From contig JABUST010000163.1 of the NCBI GenBank assembly GCA_021442595.1, forward strand, positions 1-40,092: a stretch of 40,092 bases of DNA, read 5' to 3'. The notes under the pieces are model-generated. The model was not told the origin of the DNA. It ran no database searches and saw only the letters and a program-made list of their open reading frames with translations. Origin of the DNA: Lachnospiraceae bacterium (GTDB lineage: Bacteria; Bacillota; Clostridia; Lachnospirales; Bianqueaceae). Below, in pieces: positions 25,263 through 34,683 of this stretch (within the stretch, counting starts at the first letter, position 1; each line of letters opens with the position of its first letter). The position numbers and the translations under genes were made by a program.

Positions 25263-27170
25263 TTACACTACGAAGCTTGCCTGGGGGCCGGTAATGGCTC
25301 GACGGACGATCTCGTCAATGCGGTAGAGGTCCAGAGACTCATCCTTCAGCTCATGCATGCGGCACAGAGGCATGTATTCTTCTTCGAAGACTTTGGCGGC
25401 CTCCTCCTGACGGCCGGTCAGGCGCAGGGTCACCATCTTGGCATAGACCCGGGTGTAGTCCACGGTGAACTGAAGTTCCTGCCACATGTGTTCCTGAGCC
25501 TTGTATGCCACGGGAGCATGGTCATTAATGAGGGCGCTGATCTCCTGCAGCAGAGGCTCGGTACCCTTCAGAAGCTCCACCAGATCCGGACGCTCTGCCG
25601 GCTGCATGCGCATGACATAATCCATGCGGAAGCAATCGGAAAGACGGGACAGAAGATCCAGCACCTTTCCGCCGTCGGCGCCGTAGCAGTTGTCGTAGTA
25701 AGCGGCTGCCTCGGTTCCAAAGTCCAGCTCTGTGTTCATGGAGAACAGACCCATGATGTGGTTTGCCAGACCGTTGGGGCTGTGGGCCCGCAGCTCCTGG
25801 CAGCTGTTGATGCCGTTGATGCCGAAAGCCTTCTGGTTCTGCATGTCTCCGGCTATGATACGGGAAAGATTAACATAAGTAGGATCGGAATAGTGAGCCC
25901 GGCCCATGTAATAATCGTAGTCGAAGCAGTCGCTGCAGTGGGTCATATCCTGCCAGTCCTTCAGGAAGCGCAGGTTGTATTCCACATCGTGGGGATACTG
26001 CAGGTGGTTCAGCTTGAACTCAGGAGCCTCCGGCAGTTCCTTCACATCCGCAAAGGAGGATTCAAAGGAACGGGAGATGGGAGCGAACATGAGGACGAAG
26101 CGGTCCGGGTTCTGAATGGTATTCATAAGAGGAGCCCACAGCAGATCCAGATATACCAACATGACCAGTTTCATGTCGGATCCCATATCCGTAAGACGAG
26201 CATCGATCTCGTTCATCAGGGTCACATAGTGGTCCGAGGGGCGCAGGTCCCGGCCGTCCTTTGCCTTGCGGCAGTTCTCACATTCGCAGCTGTTGTTGGT
26301 TCCGTCAGCCAGCCACAGGTGAAGGTAATTGCAGGAGGGATTCTCCTTGGCGTAGTCAATGACCGCATCGGCATAGGCTTTCCGGGCATCCGGGTTGGAC
26401 AGGCAGAGATTGGTGTTGGTGGGAACTCCATAGAAAAGCTCACGCTTGCCATTCAGCATGGCGATGCGTGCCCGGACTTCGTCAGTGAAGTCCTTCTCTT
26501 CAGAATCCCAGCCGGTGGCCTCACAGCCAAGAGCAGCGGAGGTCCATCCGTGTCCTACCCGGTGCTGCAACAGACCTCTGCTTTGCTGAGCCTCGTCGAA
26601 GGCTTCCATGATTCGCTCGGAGTCCTTCATGGTCCAGGGCTGAGAGGGCATCAGGGGATTGGATCTATGGGAATAGTAGCGCTCCAGGAAGGTGTAGGGA
26701 TATTTGAACTGGAGGAAGAAGCTGTTGTAGCCGGCCTTGGGAAGGTAATCGATGAACTCCAGGATGGTATCGATGGAGCAGGCGCCCTCCAGGCAGACAC
26801 CTCTGTGCCGAAGAGAAGCGGCGTGGGCTTCCTCTGCGGTAAAGTCCTTCAGCTTCGTTTTCACGGGGACGATCTCGTGCTGGGTTCCGGGACGCAGGAA
26901 GGCGCAGCCGATGAGGGTCAGGTAGCGGTAGACACCCAGCAGGACGCTGCGCTCATTGCTTCCCAGAATGCAGCCTCCCTCTTCAGTGACATGGATATAG
27001 TACTGATCGTCCAGGACCGGATTGGCAGGTGCCTCCAGCCCGTAAGCAGTCAGGTCTGCGACTCCCAGAGTGATGGAAAAGTCGGGATAACCCATTCGGG
27101 TGAGATATTTTTCCAGCTCGGTCTTGGCAAATGCGGTAATGCGGGTGGATTCTTGAAGAAGAATATTCAT
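25263..27170 (-). CDS. DUF4838 protein with GH67/GH20-like N-terminal domain
   Basis: This is a 635-residue protein. The N-terminal 110 residues have the GSNERSVLLGVYRYL element of the accessory domain found in alpha-glucuronidases and beta-hexosaminidases. A barrel-like central region follows with LWLADGTNNSCECENC (Cys295, Cys297, Cys300), a signature of DUF4838 proteins. There is no signal peptide, so a cytosolic location is likely, unlike many secreted relatives. A carbohydrate-active role is probable, but no substrate is known. It starts 4 bases after the TPR gene stop; AAAGGATG lies in front of the ATG, so the two form an operon. Long reading frames also exist on the other strand here, which reflects base composition, not a gene. 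Confidence 0.8.
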   Translation of the reverse strand: MNILLQESTRITAFAKTELEKYLTRMGYPDFSITLGVADLTAYGLEAPANPVLDDQYYIHVTEEGGCILGSNERSVLLGVYRYLTLIGCAFLRPGTQHEIVPVKTKLKDFTAEEAHAASLRHRGVCLEGACSIDTILEFIDYLPKAGYNSFFLQFKYPYTFLERYYSHRSNPLMPSQPWTMKDSERIMEAFDEAQQSRGLLQHRVGHGWTSAALGCEATGWDSEEKDFTDEVRARIAMLNGKRELFYGVPTNTNLCLSNPDARKAYADAVIDYAKENPSCNYLHLWLADGTNNSCECENCRKAKDGRDLRPSDHYVTLMNEIDARLTDMGSDMKLVMLVYLDLLWAPLMNTIQNPDRFVLMFAPISRSFESSFADVKELPEAPEFKLNHLQYPHDVEYNLRFLKDWQDMTHCSDCFDYDYYMGRAHYSDPTYVNLSRIIAGDMQNQKAFGINGINSCQELRAHSPNGLANHIMGLFSMNTELDFGTEAAAYYDNCYGADGGKVLDLLSRLSDCFRMDYVMRMQPAERPDLVELLKGTEPLLQEISALINDHAPVAYKAQEHMWQELQFTVDYTRVYAKMVTLRLTGRQEEAAKVFEEEYMPLCRMHELKDESLDLYRIDEIVRRAITGPQASFVV

Positions 27171-27174
27171 GGTG

Positions 27175-28005
27175 TCATCCTTTCAGGCAGTACTCGTCAT
27201 ATTTGGCGTCGACCTGCTCTCTGGTAATGGTGTTCAGACCTGTGATGGTGCCTCCGTGGGCAGCGGTGAAATAGTCGGCAGCAGCGTCAGCATCGCCCTT
27301 CTGCTCGGCAATCAGACCCAGATAATACTTGGAGGAAACCATGGTGTCCTTCAGCTCCAGAGCCTTCAGGAACAGTTCCTCGGCCTCTTCCGGGCGCCCC
27401 TGCTCGTATTCGATCAGCGCCAGGTTGTCGTAGGCGGCGCCGCAGGAGGCATCCTCCTTCAGGGCTCGCTCGTTGATCTCCCGGGCCTTTTCATAGTCCC
27501 CGGCTTCAATGTAAAAGTAGCCCAGAGTGGTGTAGAAGTCACCGCTGAAGAACTCGTATTCCTCCAGCATCAGCTCCAGGGTGGAGATGGCCGTCTCCAG
27601 ATCCCCGTTCTTATAATAAGCGATGGACAGATCCTGACGTACTACTTTGAGAAAGTTGGGGTTCAGCTTCGGCACCAGCAAAACATCCTGCAGGACCTTC
27701 AGCCCCTCAGGGTACTCACTGTTTTTCAGGAGCATCATTCCGTAGGCGATCATGGGCGCGCCCACCCGGGCTCCTTTTTTGTAGGCCCACTCATACATCT
27801 TCCGGGATGTGGCTTCCTTGCCGCCGCCCTGGAGCAGGTAGCCCAGGGTGAAGACGGTCCTGGGCAGCCGCAGCAGAAGGACCAGCAGCAGGTAGACCAG
27901 GGTGCCCAGAAAGATCCATCCGAAGGAGACCTTCAGAAAGGTCAGTACCAGGAAGGCGACGAGCCAGATGGTGAACAGGTAGTTTTTCTTCAGAAATTCC
28001 AGCAT
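27175..28005 (-). CDS. TPR-repeat protein with N-terminal membrane segments
   Basis: This 276-residue protein begins with two hydrophobic segments (about 8-50), then a soluble part with about four tetratricopeptide repeats between residues 75 and 250, for example GDFYTTLGYFYIEAGDYEKAREINERAL and AAYDNLALIEYEQGRPEEAEELFLKAL. TPRs bind other proteins, so it is likely a membrane-tethered scaffold facing the cytosol. It is the first gene of the TPR-DUF4838 pair, and GGAAAGGGAA precedes its ATG. Why a scaffold is paired with a presumed sugar enzyme is not clear. Confidence 0.82.
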   Translation of the reverse strand: MLEFLKKNYLFTIWLVAFLVLTFLKVSFGWIFLGTLVYLLLVLLLRLPRTVFTLGYLLQGGGKEATSRKMYEWAYKKGARVGAPMIAYGMMLLKNSEYPEGLKVLQDVLLVPKLNPNFLKVVRQDLSIAYYKNGDLETAISTLELMLEEYEFFSGDFYTTLGYFYIEAGDYEKAREINERALKEDASCGAAYDNLALIEYEQGRPEEAEELFLKALELKDTMVSSKYYLGLIAEQKGDADAAADYFTAAHGGTITGLNTITREQVDAKYDEYCLKG

Positions 28006-28130
28006 GGATTGGTTCCCTTTCCTGTGGAGAATGTGTATATAGCTCCCTTGAGAGCTGAGGCGCTCTTATGCTCTGCCGCCATGACTTAAGCAGGTCCGGG
28101 CAGCGCCTTTCTCTGAGGGAGATTATCTGA

Positions 28131-28159
28131 ATTATACCATATTTGTAAACATCTTATAA
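28131..28159 (-). promoter_or_regulatory. Extended -10 promoter of the TPR-DUF4838 operon
   Basis: Leftward TGGTATAAT (complement of 28131-28139) is an extended -10 element; the -35 (TTATAA, complement of 28154-28159) is weak. It lies about 125 bases before the TPR gene. No equally good rightward promoter was seen for the ABC operon, though TTCACA with TAGTAG at 17 bases spacing near 28180-28210 is a candidate. Confidence 0.45.
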
Positions 28160-28251
28160 ACTCTTCGGCTTCCGGTGTGTTGTTCACAACTTATTCATTT
28201 TTTTGTAGTAGGATTGAAAAACATTCGTATTTTAGACAGGAGGTCTATACC

Positions 28252-29199
28252 TTGATCGAAGTTAAGCACCTGACCAAGCGGTACGGCGATCATCTGGCAC
28301 TGGATGACGTATCCTTCACCGTCGAAGATGGTGAGATCGTTGGATTCCTGGGGCCCAACGGCGCCGGAAAATCCACGACCATGAATATCATTACCGGTTA
28401 TCTTTCCTCCACGGACGGTGAAGTCCTGGTGGATGGCGTGGATGTGCTGGAAAATCCCATTGAAGCCAAGAAAAAGATCGGTTATCTTCCCGAGATCCCT
28501 CCCCTTTACGGTGACATGACCGTGAAGGAGTATCTGGAGTTCGCCTGCGACCTGAAGAAGATCCCCGCAGCTAACAAGGAAGAGACCATTGAGCAGGTGT
28601 CCAAGCTTGCCCGTGTCACGGATGTCAAGGGACGTCTGATCCGCAACCTGTCCAAGGGATATAAGCAAAGAGTCGGTCTGGCCCAGGCCATGATCGGAAA
28701 TCCGGAGGTTCTCATTCTGGATGAGCCTACGGTTGGTCTGGACCCCAAGCAGATCATCGAAGTCAGAGATCTGGTCAAGAACCTGAGCAAGGACCACACC
28801 ATCCTGCTGAGCTCCCACATTCTCCAGGAAGTTCAGGCAGTATGTGACAAGCTGGTCATCATCAATCACGGACGCATCGTGGCCATCGATTCTCCTGAGG
28901 AGCTGAGCCGCAATGCCCTGCAGATCAACAAGCTGGAGCTGCGCATCAAGGGACCCAAGAACGAGATCCTCAGAGGCATCAGCGAGCTGACCGGTGTAGA
29001 GAATGCCGAGCTGCTCCGTGTCCGGGAAGAGGGCACCGTGGATATCCGTGTGGAGACCGACGAGACCATCGATGTGCGGGAAGAGATCTTTGAATTCTGC
29101 CGCGAGAACGATTTTCCCATCTTCAGCATGAAGACGGATGAAGTCAATCTGGAGGATATCTTCCTGCAGGTCACCGGAGAAAGAGAGGCCAAGAGATAA
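28252..29199 (+). CDS. ABC transporter ATP-binding protein, GldA-like
   Basis: This is a 315-residue ATPase of an ABC-2 type exporter. Motifs are Walker A GPNGAGKST (34-42), signature LSKGY (133-137), Walker B LILDEP (154-159) and switch His189. A C-terminal regulatory extension of about 90 residues follows, as in GldA and NatA. A TTG start at 28252 was chosen because AGGAGGT (28238-28244) is ideally placed; the product then begins at the usual MIEVKHLTKRYG. It overlaps the permease gene by one base (TAATG), which shows tight coupling. With the next three genes it makes a four-component system like GldA/GldF/GldG, found in many non-gliding Firmicutes, with unknown cargo. Confidence 0.93.
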   Translation: MIEVKHLTKRYGDHLALDDVSFTVEDGEIVGFLGPNGAGKSTTMNIITGYLSSTDGEVLVDGVDVLENPIEAKKKIGYLPEIPPLYGDMTVKEYLEFACDLKKIPAANKEETIEQVSKLARVTDVKGRLIRNLSKGYKQRVGLAQAMIGNPEVLILDEPTVGLDPKQIIEVRDLVKNLSKDHTILLSSHILQEVQAVCDKLVIINHGRIVAIDSPEELSRNALQINKLELRIKGPKNEILRGISELTGVENAELLRVREEGTVDIRVETDETIDVREEIFEFCRENDFPIFSMKTDEVNLEDIFLQVTGEREAKR

Positions 29200-30068
29200 T
29201 GTTAGCCGTACTGAAAAAGGAACTTAACACATACTTCCGGAATCCTCTGGGTTATGTGTTTATCGGTATGATGATGCTCATCATGGGCTTCTATTATTCC
29301 TACTATACCCTGTACTACCAGAAGGCAGACTATTACTATGTACTGAATGCCTGCACTTCTCTGATCCTGTTCGTCATCCCCGTTCTGACCATGCGTCTCA
29401 TGAGCGAGGAGAGGAAGAACAAGACCGACCAGCTGCTGCTCACTTCCCCCATTTCTACCTTTGATATGGTGCTGGGCAAGTATCTGGCAGCTGTGGTTCT
29501 GTATCTCATCGTTATCGTGGTGAGCTTCCTGCAGCCTCTGACCACCATCATCGTGTTCAAGGGCAAGATGGCTACGGAAATGCTCATCGGCGGCTACATC
29601 GCTTTCCTGACCATGGGCATCGCTTTCATCGCCATGGGTATGTTCATCTCCACCATCACCGAGAACCAGCTGGTGGCTGCTGTCATTACCATCGCACTCT
29701 TCTCTGTGCTCATGCTGACAGAGGGTCTCTACGCCATGATCTCCACCAGCCGCTATGTGTCCCTGGGATGCCTGCTGGCCATCCTGGCAGGAGTTCTGGT
29801 GCTGATCTACAATTCCATTAAGGACATCATGACCACCGCAATAGTGGGTGTTGCGGGACTGCTGGGCATCCTGGTCACCTTCTTCATTGTGCCCTCCGCC
29901 TTTGATTCCCTCATCAACAACATTCTGAAGTCTCTTTCCATCTTCACCCGCTACAGCGGCATGTTCAGTGGAAAGTTTGCCTTCGCCGACATCATCTTCT
30001 TCCTGTCTCTGGCCGCCTTCTTTGTATGGATGACCTACCAGACGGTGGAGAGACGCCGCTGGAATTAA
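29199..30068 (+). CDS. ABC-2 type permease, GldF-like
   Basis: A 289-residue membrane protein with six hydrophobic segments. The early AVLKKELNTYFRNPLGYVFIG and MRLMSEERKNKTDQLLLTSP segments match GldF and related ABC-2 permeases. It begins on the last base of the ATPase stop codon and should form the channel of the complex. The substrate is unknown; polysaccharide, lipid or protein export have been suggested for relatives. Confidence 0.9.
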   Translation: MLAVLKKELNTYFRNPLGYVFIGMMMLIMGFYYSYYTLYYQKADYYYVLNACTSLILFVIPVLTMRLMSEERKNKTDQLLLTSPISTFDMVLGKYLAAVVLYLIVIVVSFLQPLTTIIVFKGKMATEMLIGGYIAFLTMGIAFIAMGMFISTITENQLVAAVITIALFSVLMLTEGLYAMISTSRYVSLGCLLAILAGVLVLIYNSIKDIMTTAIVGVAGLLGILVTFFIVPSAFDSLINNILKSLSIFTRYSGMFSGKFAFADIIFFLSLAAFFVWMTYQTVERRRWN

Positions 30069-30086
30069 GGAAGGGAGGACAAACGC

Positions 30087-31553
30087 ATGAAAAAGTTAAG
30101 CTACAGAAGCCAGAATCAGCGTAAGAAATCCCTGAAGTACGGCGGTTATGCCACCATCACCACCCTGGTTTTGCTGGCAGTTCTGGTACTGATCAATGTG
30201 CTGTTTTCCAAGCTGAATTTCACCGTGGATCTGACCTCTGAGGAGCTGTACACTCCCGGTGAACAGACCCTGAGGATCCTGGATGAGCTGGAAGATGACA
30301 TCACCATCTACGGTCTGTACAATACCGGAACCGAGGAGACGGAGCTCAACGCCCGCGTCATCCGCCTGGTAGGTTCCTACTGCGATCTTTCCGATCACAT
30401 TACCTACAAGCGCATCGATCCTCTGACCAATCCCACCTTCGCCAATGCATATCTGCAGGATGAGTCCCAGAGTCTGGACAACGGTACCCTCATCATGGTC
30501 AACGAGACCACCGGAAAGTTCAAGACCATCTCCGTTACCAATATGTACGAGACCACCACGGACTACACCTACCTCACCAGAACCGTCAGCGGCTTCAGCG
30601 CTGAGGAAGCTCTGACCGTAGGTCTGCAGTATGTGACCATCCAGGAGACCCCCGTTCTGCTGCAGCTGCAGGGACATGGCGAATCTCTCCTGGGAGACCA
30701 GTTCAAGGAATACCTGAGCTACTCCAATTTTGATTGTGAGCAGGTGAATCTGGTGCTGGAGAACAAATCCGAGCTGGAAGCTACTCTGGGCACCATCCTG
30801 GTGGTCAATGCACCCACTCAGGACCTCAGCGAGACAGAGTACGAGACACTGCTGAACTACATGGAAAGCGGCGGACGTATGCTGTTCCTGGCAGAGTATG
30901 ACACTCCCAATCTCCCCAACTTCTCCAGACTTCTGGCTCGTTTCGGACTCAGCATTCAGACCGGAGTCATGGTGGAGACAGATAATACTCACTACTATCA
31001 GTATCCTTCTATCATTCTTCCCGAGCTGGCAAAGAACAACGACATTACCCGCTACGTGATGAATGATTCCAACAATTATGTGCTGATGACCCTTCCCGCT
31101 GCCATCAATATCAGCTCCGAGGTCTCCCAGCACATTGATATCACCTCTCTGGTGACTACTTCCGAAGGCGCTGTCATTAAGCAGGGCGAGAATAATGCGG
31201 TGGTCTACGAGGAGGGGGACATTCAGGGACCCTTCAATCTGGTGGTCATGGCCCAGGAGGATGTGGCCATCACGGACAACGGCGTGCAGCAGGCCAAGCT
31301 GTGTGTCATCGGAAATGCTAAATTCCTGAGTGAGTACGCCACCACCGGCAACTTCAAGCTCACCACCATCATCTGTGATGAACTGCAGGATACCACCAGC
31401 GGCGTCTACATTACTACGAAGAGCCTGTCCGAGGGCACCATTGCTACCTCTGATGCAGATTTCTTCCTGTGGGGCGGCTTCTTCGGCATCGTTCTTCCTC
31501 TGGGAATCGTGCTGGCAGGCGTCATTGTGTACCTGAGAAGGAGACATCGCTAA
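30087..31553 (+). CDS. GldG-like ABC-type auxiliary protein
   Basis: This 488-residue protein has one membrane segment near the N-terminus (about 24-42), a long outside domain, and a second segment at the C-terminus (about 462-483) followed by LRRRHR. The outside part starts with the DLTSEELYTPGEQTLRIL pattern and later shows VLLQLQGHGESLL, typical of the GldG/DUF4350 group, and is related in fold to glutamine-amidotransferase-like domains. GGAAGGGAGG precedes the ATG. Together with the permease it probably forms the membrane part of the transporter. In Flavobacterium the GldA-F-G complex is needed for gliding; here gliding is not expected. Confidence 0.85.
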   Translation: MKKLSYRSQNQRKKSLKYGGYATITTLVLLAVLVLINVLFSKLNFTVDLTSEELYTPGEQTLRILDELEDDITIYGLYNTGTEETELNARVIRLVGSYCDLSDHITYKRIDPLTNPTFANAYLQDESQSLDNGTLIMVNETTGKFKTISVTNMYETTTDYTYLTRTVSGFSAEEALTVGLQYVTIQETPVLLQLQGHGESLLGDQFKEYLSYSNFDCEQVNLVLENKSELEATLGTILVVNAPTQDLSETEYETLLNYMESGGRMLFLAEYDTPNLPNFSRLLARFGLSIQTGVMVETDNTHYYQYPSIILPELAKNNDITRYVMNDSNNYVLMTLPAAINISSEVSQHIDITSLVTTSEGAVIKQGENNAVVYEEGDIQGPFNLVVMAQEDVAITDNGVQQAKLCVIGNAKFLSEYATTGNFKLTTIICDELQDTTSGVYITTKSLSEGTIATSDADFFLWGGFFGIVLPLGIVLAGVIVYLRRRHR

Positions 31554-33047
31554 ATGAGCAAGAAAAAGAAACTGATTTTTGGCCTTGTCATCCTGCTGAT
31601 CCTTGTGGGGGCTGTGGTGGCTGTGTCCATCGTCAATAGCATCAAGGAGGCCAATACCCCGGTGGAAGAATCCTCCCAGGTGCTGGATGAGGTGCTTTTT
31701 GATTTGGGAAACACCGGAAATGTGGCTTCCATGCAGGTTACCTACGGCAGTGATTCCTATACCCTGGTCACCGATGGTGTGGATGAACTGGGTTCTACCG
31801 TATGGATCATGAAGGAACATCCGGATTGGAGTCTGTCCTACATGCGCACCTATGTGCTGAGCATGGGCGTCCAGTTCTATTCTTACATGACCGTGGAAGA
31901 GAATGTGACGGATCCCGCCAGACTGGATGAGTTCGGGTTGAAGAATCCTGTCTCCTCCTTTGTGGTCACCAGCGTGGACGGAGAGACCCATCAGGTGCGC
32001 ATGGGCGTAAAATCTACAGACAAGAAGTATGTTTTCTGCCAGGTAGATGATGACACCAACATTTATGCCTGTGACGGTTCCTTTGCCACGTATTCCACTT
32101 ACACCGCAGCCGGCTTGAGAAGTGCTTCCATTGATCATGTGGTGGATACAGAGAACGGAACGTTGGTTAAGCTGTTTTGTCAGAAGTCCGGAGAACGCCC
32201 GGTGGAGATCGAGTACGATGAAGACCGGGTGGCTGTGTACAGTCAGGGCGGCGCCACGTATCTGGGTACCAATCTGAAATTCCTGAGCCCCTACGATAAT
32301 GACGCGCTGATGGTATATACAGGTCTTCAGGCTGAGTACTTTGAGAATCTTCCCGAGCTGGAAATCGCTGAAGTCATCGATGCCAACTGTCAGGACTTCT
32401 CCATCTACGGTCTGTCCGATGAGGACCCTGTTTTCCGGGAGACCATCACCAGCCGCACCGGAGACCCCGGTGAGTATGTATACAACACCACGGACTATAT
32501 CTTCGGATATACCTACAAGGATGATACCTGCATCTACTTCCGTGAAGGCGATAACAATATCGTATTCGGCATTGACGTGGCAGGTATGTCAGGACGTATG
32601 TTCACTCCCTTCCAGTTTGTCAATCAATTGATGTTCTATGAGATCATCTCCAACGTGGATTCCGCTGAACTCACCATCGACGGCCGGACCCACCAGCTGG
32701 AGATCCTCCGGGAAGAAGAGAAGGAAGACAGTGAAGATTCCGGTGAACGTCTGACGGTCTATTATGTGGACGGAAAGCTTCTGGAGAAGGATCTTTTCAC
32801 TTCTCTCTACAGAGCCATGATTTCCGTGGCACCCGACTATGAGATCGTAGGAAATGAGCCCATCATGAATGAGGATGACATAGTAACCTTCACCCTTCAC
32901 CTGATTACCGGCGAAGATAAGGTGGTTACTTACTACCGCACTTCCGAGTTCTACTATGTGGCTCAGGCCGGAGAGGATCTGTGGTTTGCCGCTGCCAACC
33001 GCTACTTCGATGACATCCGTACCGCTTTGGATGCATGTCTGGAGTAA
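31554..33047 (+). CDS. DUF4340 domain protein of the Gld-like ABC system
   Basis: This 497-residue protein begins directly after the previous stop codon. A basic start (MSKKKK) and one hydrophobic segment (about 7-27) anchor it, and the rest lies outside. DUF4340 proteins are repeat-built, beta-rich and regularly follow GldG genes. Here the motif YTLVTDGVDELGSTVWIM and related strands recur in different versions along the chain. Probable role: an outside partner of the GldF/GldG complex, perhaps for substrate reception. It closes the operon before the 33073-33113 terminator. Confidence 0.82.
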   Translation: MSKKKKLIFGLVILLILVGAVVAVSIVNSIKEANTPVEESSQVLDEVLFDLGNTGNVASMQVTYGSDSYTLVTDGVDELGSTVWIMKEHPDWSLSYMRTYVLSMGVQFYSYMTVEENVTDPARLDEFGLKNPVSSFVVTSVDGETHQVRMGVKSTDKKYVFCQVDDDTNIYACDGSFATYSTYTAAGLRSASIDHVVDTENGTLVKLFCQKSGERPVEIEYDEDRVAVYSQGGATYLGTNLKFLSPYDNDALMVYTGLQAEYFENLPELEIAEVIDANCQDFSIYGLSDEDPVFRETITSRTGDPGEYVYNTTDYIFGYTYKDDTCIYFREGDNNIVFGIDVAGMSGRMFTPFQFVNQLMFYEIISNVDSAELTIDGRTHQLEILREEEKEDSEDSGERLTVYYVDGKLLEKDLFTSLYRAMISVAPDYEIVGNEPIMNEDDIVTFTLHLITGEDKVVTYYRTSEFYYVAQAGEDLWFAAANRYFDDIRTALDACLE

Positions 33048-33072
33048 GAAGGAAGAGAATACGAATATAGGT

Positions 33073-33113
33073 AAGCACACCCTCTGGTAGCAGAGCTATC
33101 AGAGGGTGTGCTT
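33073..33113 (+). terminator. Terminator of the GldA/F/G-DUF4340 operon
   Basis: AAGCACACCCTCTG and CAGAGGGTGTGCTT pair perfectly, and the inner GTAGC/GCTAT extends the stem to 19 pairs around loop AGA. The following TTAT is a short T-tract. It lies 25 bases after the stop codon. Confidence 0.85.
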
Positions 33114-33116
33114 TAT

Positions 33117-33145
33117 CCCCACTGAAAGCTTTGAAATCAGTGGGG
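33117..33145. other. Second hairpin behind the ABC operon
   Basis: CCCCACTGA (33117-33125) pairs with TCAGTGGGG (33137-33145). It follows the main terminator immediately and may reinforce it. The remaining bases up to 33227 show nothing convincing. Confidence 0.4.
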
Positions 33146-33227
33146 ATGTTTTATGTGACAACTTGCGGCTTCCTTAAGAGAATAACCGTAAGGAGATGGC
33201 GATGCCGGGAACAATAGAAAGACAGAA

Positions 33228-33270
33228 GAAATGCCCTGTGTGAATGGGATTCCTTCACACAGGGCATTTC
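33228..33270 (-). terminator. Terminator of the first Ig-like surface protein gene
   Basis: A perfect 17-pair repeat (GAAATGCCCTGTGTGAA with its complement at 33254-33270, 9-base loop) lies 13 bases past the leftward stop; leftward it continues into TTCTGTCTTTC. Confidence 0.85.
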
Positions 33271-33283
33271 GTAAGCTTAGCCT

Positions 33284-34636
33284 TTATCTTTTGTTTTTCC
33301 TCGCATTCTTGATGATGAGAACAATCATCAGAATGATCAATGCCAATAGCACGACTCCGATCACGATCCAAAGCCAGCCGAGACCGCCGGATTGGGTGGG
33401 CACCGTGGGGAGTTCAGGGCCGGATTTCCGGCTGCTTTCATTCCTGGAATCAGAAGAATTCAGCTGAGAATCAGCAGGTCGGCTGCTGTTTCTGCTGCTT
33501 TCAGATTTTGAGCTGCTGTCAGAGCTGCTGTCAGAACTGTCGTGTCTACCTGTCTTCTTGCTGCTGCCATCCTTATCATCGGCATTCAGAGAAGATTTGG
33601 AGTCCTCACTCTCATCGGAACTTTCGCCGCTGCTCTCACCGGATTCGGTGGAGGACTCGGAAGAGGATTCGGAGGAGGATTCCGGAGTATCCGGAGCCTG
33701 AAGTGTGGCGTCAAAGTATACCTCCGCAAACCCGTTGTCGGCATTGATGGTGCACTTGTAATATTGTGTCTGGCCAACCAGTTCTACGGGAATGCCGGAG
33801 ATGGGAAGAGACATGCCCAAGCTGAGAGGTGTGTAGTCCAGAATCGTTCCCCATTGATCTACCTTGTACCAGGCCAGATGGGCGGCGCCTACCACGTTGT
33901 CAAAGTCAATATCAAAAATGAAGGACTCGCTGGGGCTCAGGGTAGTGATACTGGAAGGACCGTAAGCCCACAGCAGGGGAGGATCGGCAACGTAGTTGAC
34001 CCAGAAGGTGAGTGTTCTGGTGCCGTTATCAGCATCGCACTTGCAGACGTAGTAGTTGTAGCCGGGACTAAAATTGGTCACAGAACAGACATAACCCTCT
34101 TCAATGGCACCGGTCAGAATGTTTCCCTCCGCATCGCTCCCATACCAGGTGTAGCTTTCAATGCCCTTTACTCCGGTGGCATACACAGAGAAGGTAATCA
34201 CATCTGTGGAATTGGTAACAGAAGTCCCTTCGTATGTTCCCCGGTTCAGCACCAGGTCCATAAACAGGCAGACAAAAGTAAAGCTGCTGGTACCGCCCGG
34301 CGCGGAGACTTCGCAGGTATAATAAACTACATGACCCCTCCTCGCTTCCGGAATACCCGGCAAAGACAGGGTCAGGGTTCCGTTACCGATATCGCCGCCG
34401 GAATAGTTCACATTTCCCCACTCATCGCTTTCAAACCAGATGACAGTGTAGGTGCCGCCGGTAGATCCGTCGATTCGGGCGGTCATTGTGACGGGAGTCA
34501 CAGAGTCGTAAACTACATCGTTAATCTGGTTGTCGTATTCTACCGTAAAGGAGGCGGCAGCCACAGGTACAGCCGGCAGAACAAGAGAACATAAGAAGGA
34601 CAGAGAAAGGATGATGCTGAAAAGCTTCTTTTTCAT
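33284..34636 (-). CDS. Membrane-anchored surface protein with three Ig-like modules
   Basis: This is a 450-residue predicted exported protein. The signal peptide (1-27, cleavage after VAAA) is followed by three modules of about 90 residues with an Ig-like pattern of Trp and Tyr-x-Cys: W67/C108, W164/C198 and W256/C295. A Ser/Glu/Asp-rich stalk of about 90 residues comes next, then a hydrophobic anchor (about 415-442) and the basic tail KNARKNKR. There is no LPXTG sorting signal. GGAGG before the ATG at 34636 supports this start over an upstream one. The next gene encodes a close paralogue. Function is unknown; adhesion or sensing of a polymer at the cell surface are reasonable ideas. Few close characterised relatives come to mind. 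Confidence 0.8.
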   Translation of the reverse strand: MKKKLFSIILSLSFLCSLVLPAVPVAAASFTVEYDNQINDVVYDSVTPVTMTARIDGSTGGTYTVIWFESDEWGNVNYSGGDIGNGTLTLSLPGIPEARRGHVVYYTCEVSAPGGTSSFTFVCLFMDLVLNRGTYEGTSVTNSTDVITFSVYATGVKGIESYTWYGSDAEGNILTGAIEEGYVCSVTNFSPGYNYYVCKCDADNGTRTLTFWVNYVADPPLLWAYGPSSITTLSPSESFIFDIDFDNVVGAAHLAWYKVDQWGTILDYTPLSLGMSLPISGIPVELVGQTQYYKCTINADNGFAEVYFDATLQAPDTPESSSESSSESSTESGESSGESSDESEDSKSSLNADDKDGSSKKTGRHDSSDSSSDSSSKSESSRNSSRPADSQLNSSDSRNESSRKSGPELPTVPTQSGGLGWLWIVIGVVLLALIILMIVLIIKNARKNKR

Positions 34637-34683
34637 AGAAACCTCCATAAGAAATCTATAGAACCGGAAAACCGACAAATATA

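Noticed and set aside
25353-27227. 624-residue rightward frame opposite DUF4838
   Set aside because: Antisense to a convincing gene with family motifs; no start signal or domain.
30096-32138. 680-residue leftward reading frame opposite the GldG and DUF4340 genes
   Set aside because: Both sense genes are well supported and coupled. The frame arises because the sense codons seldom create stops on the other strand; its product looks low-complexity and His/Gly-rich.
33192-33233. Tiny frame MPGTIERQKKCPV after AAGGAG, ahead of a hairpin, resembling a leader peptide
   Set aside because: It points into the terminator of a leftward gene and no rightward gene follows, so an attenuator makes no sense here.
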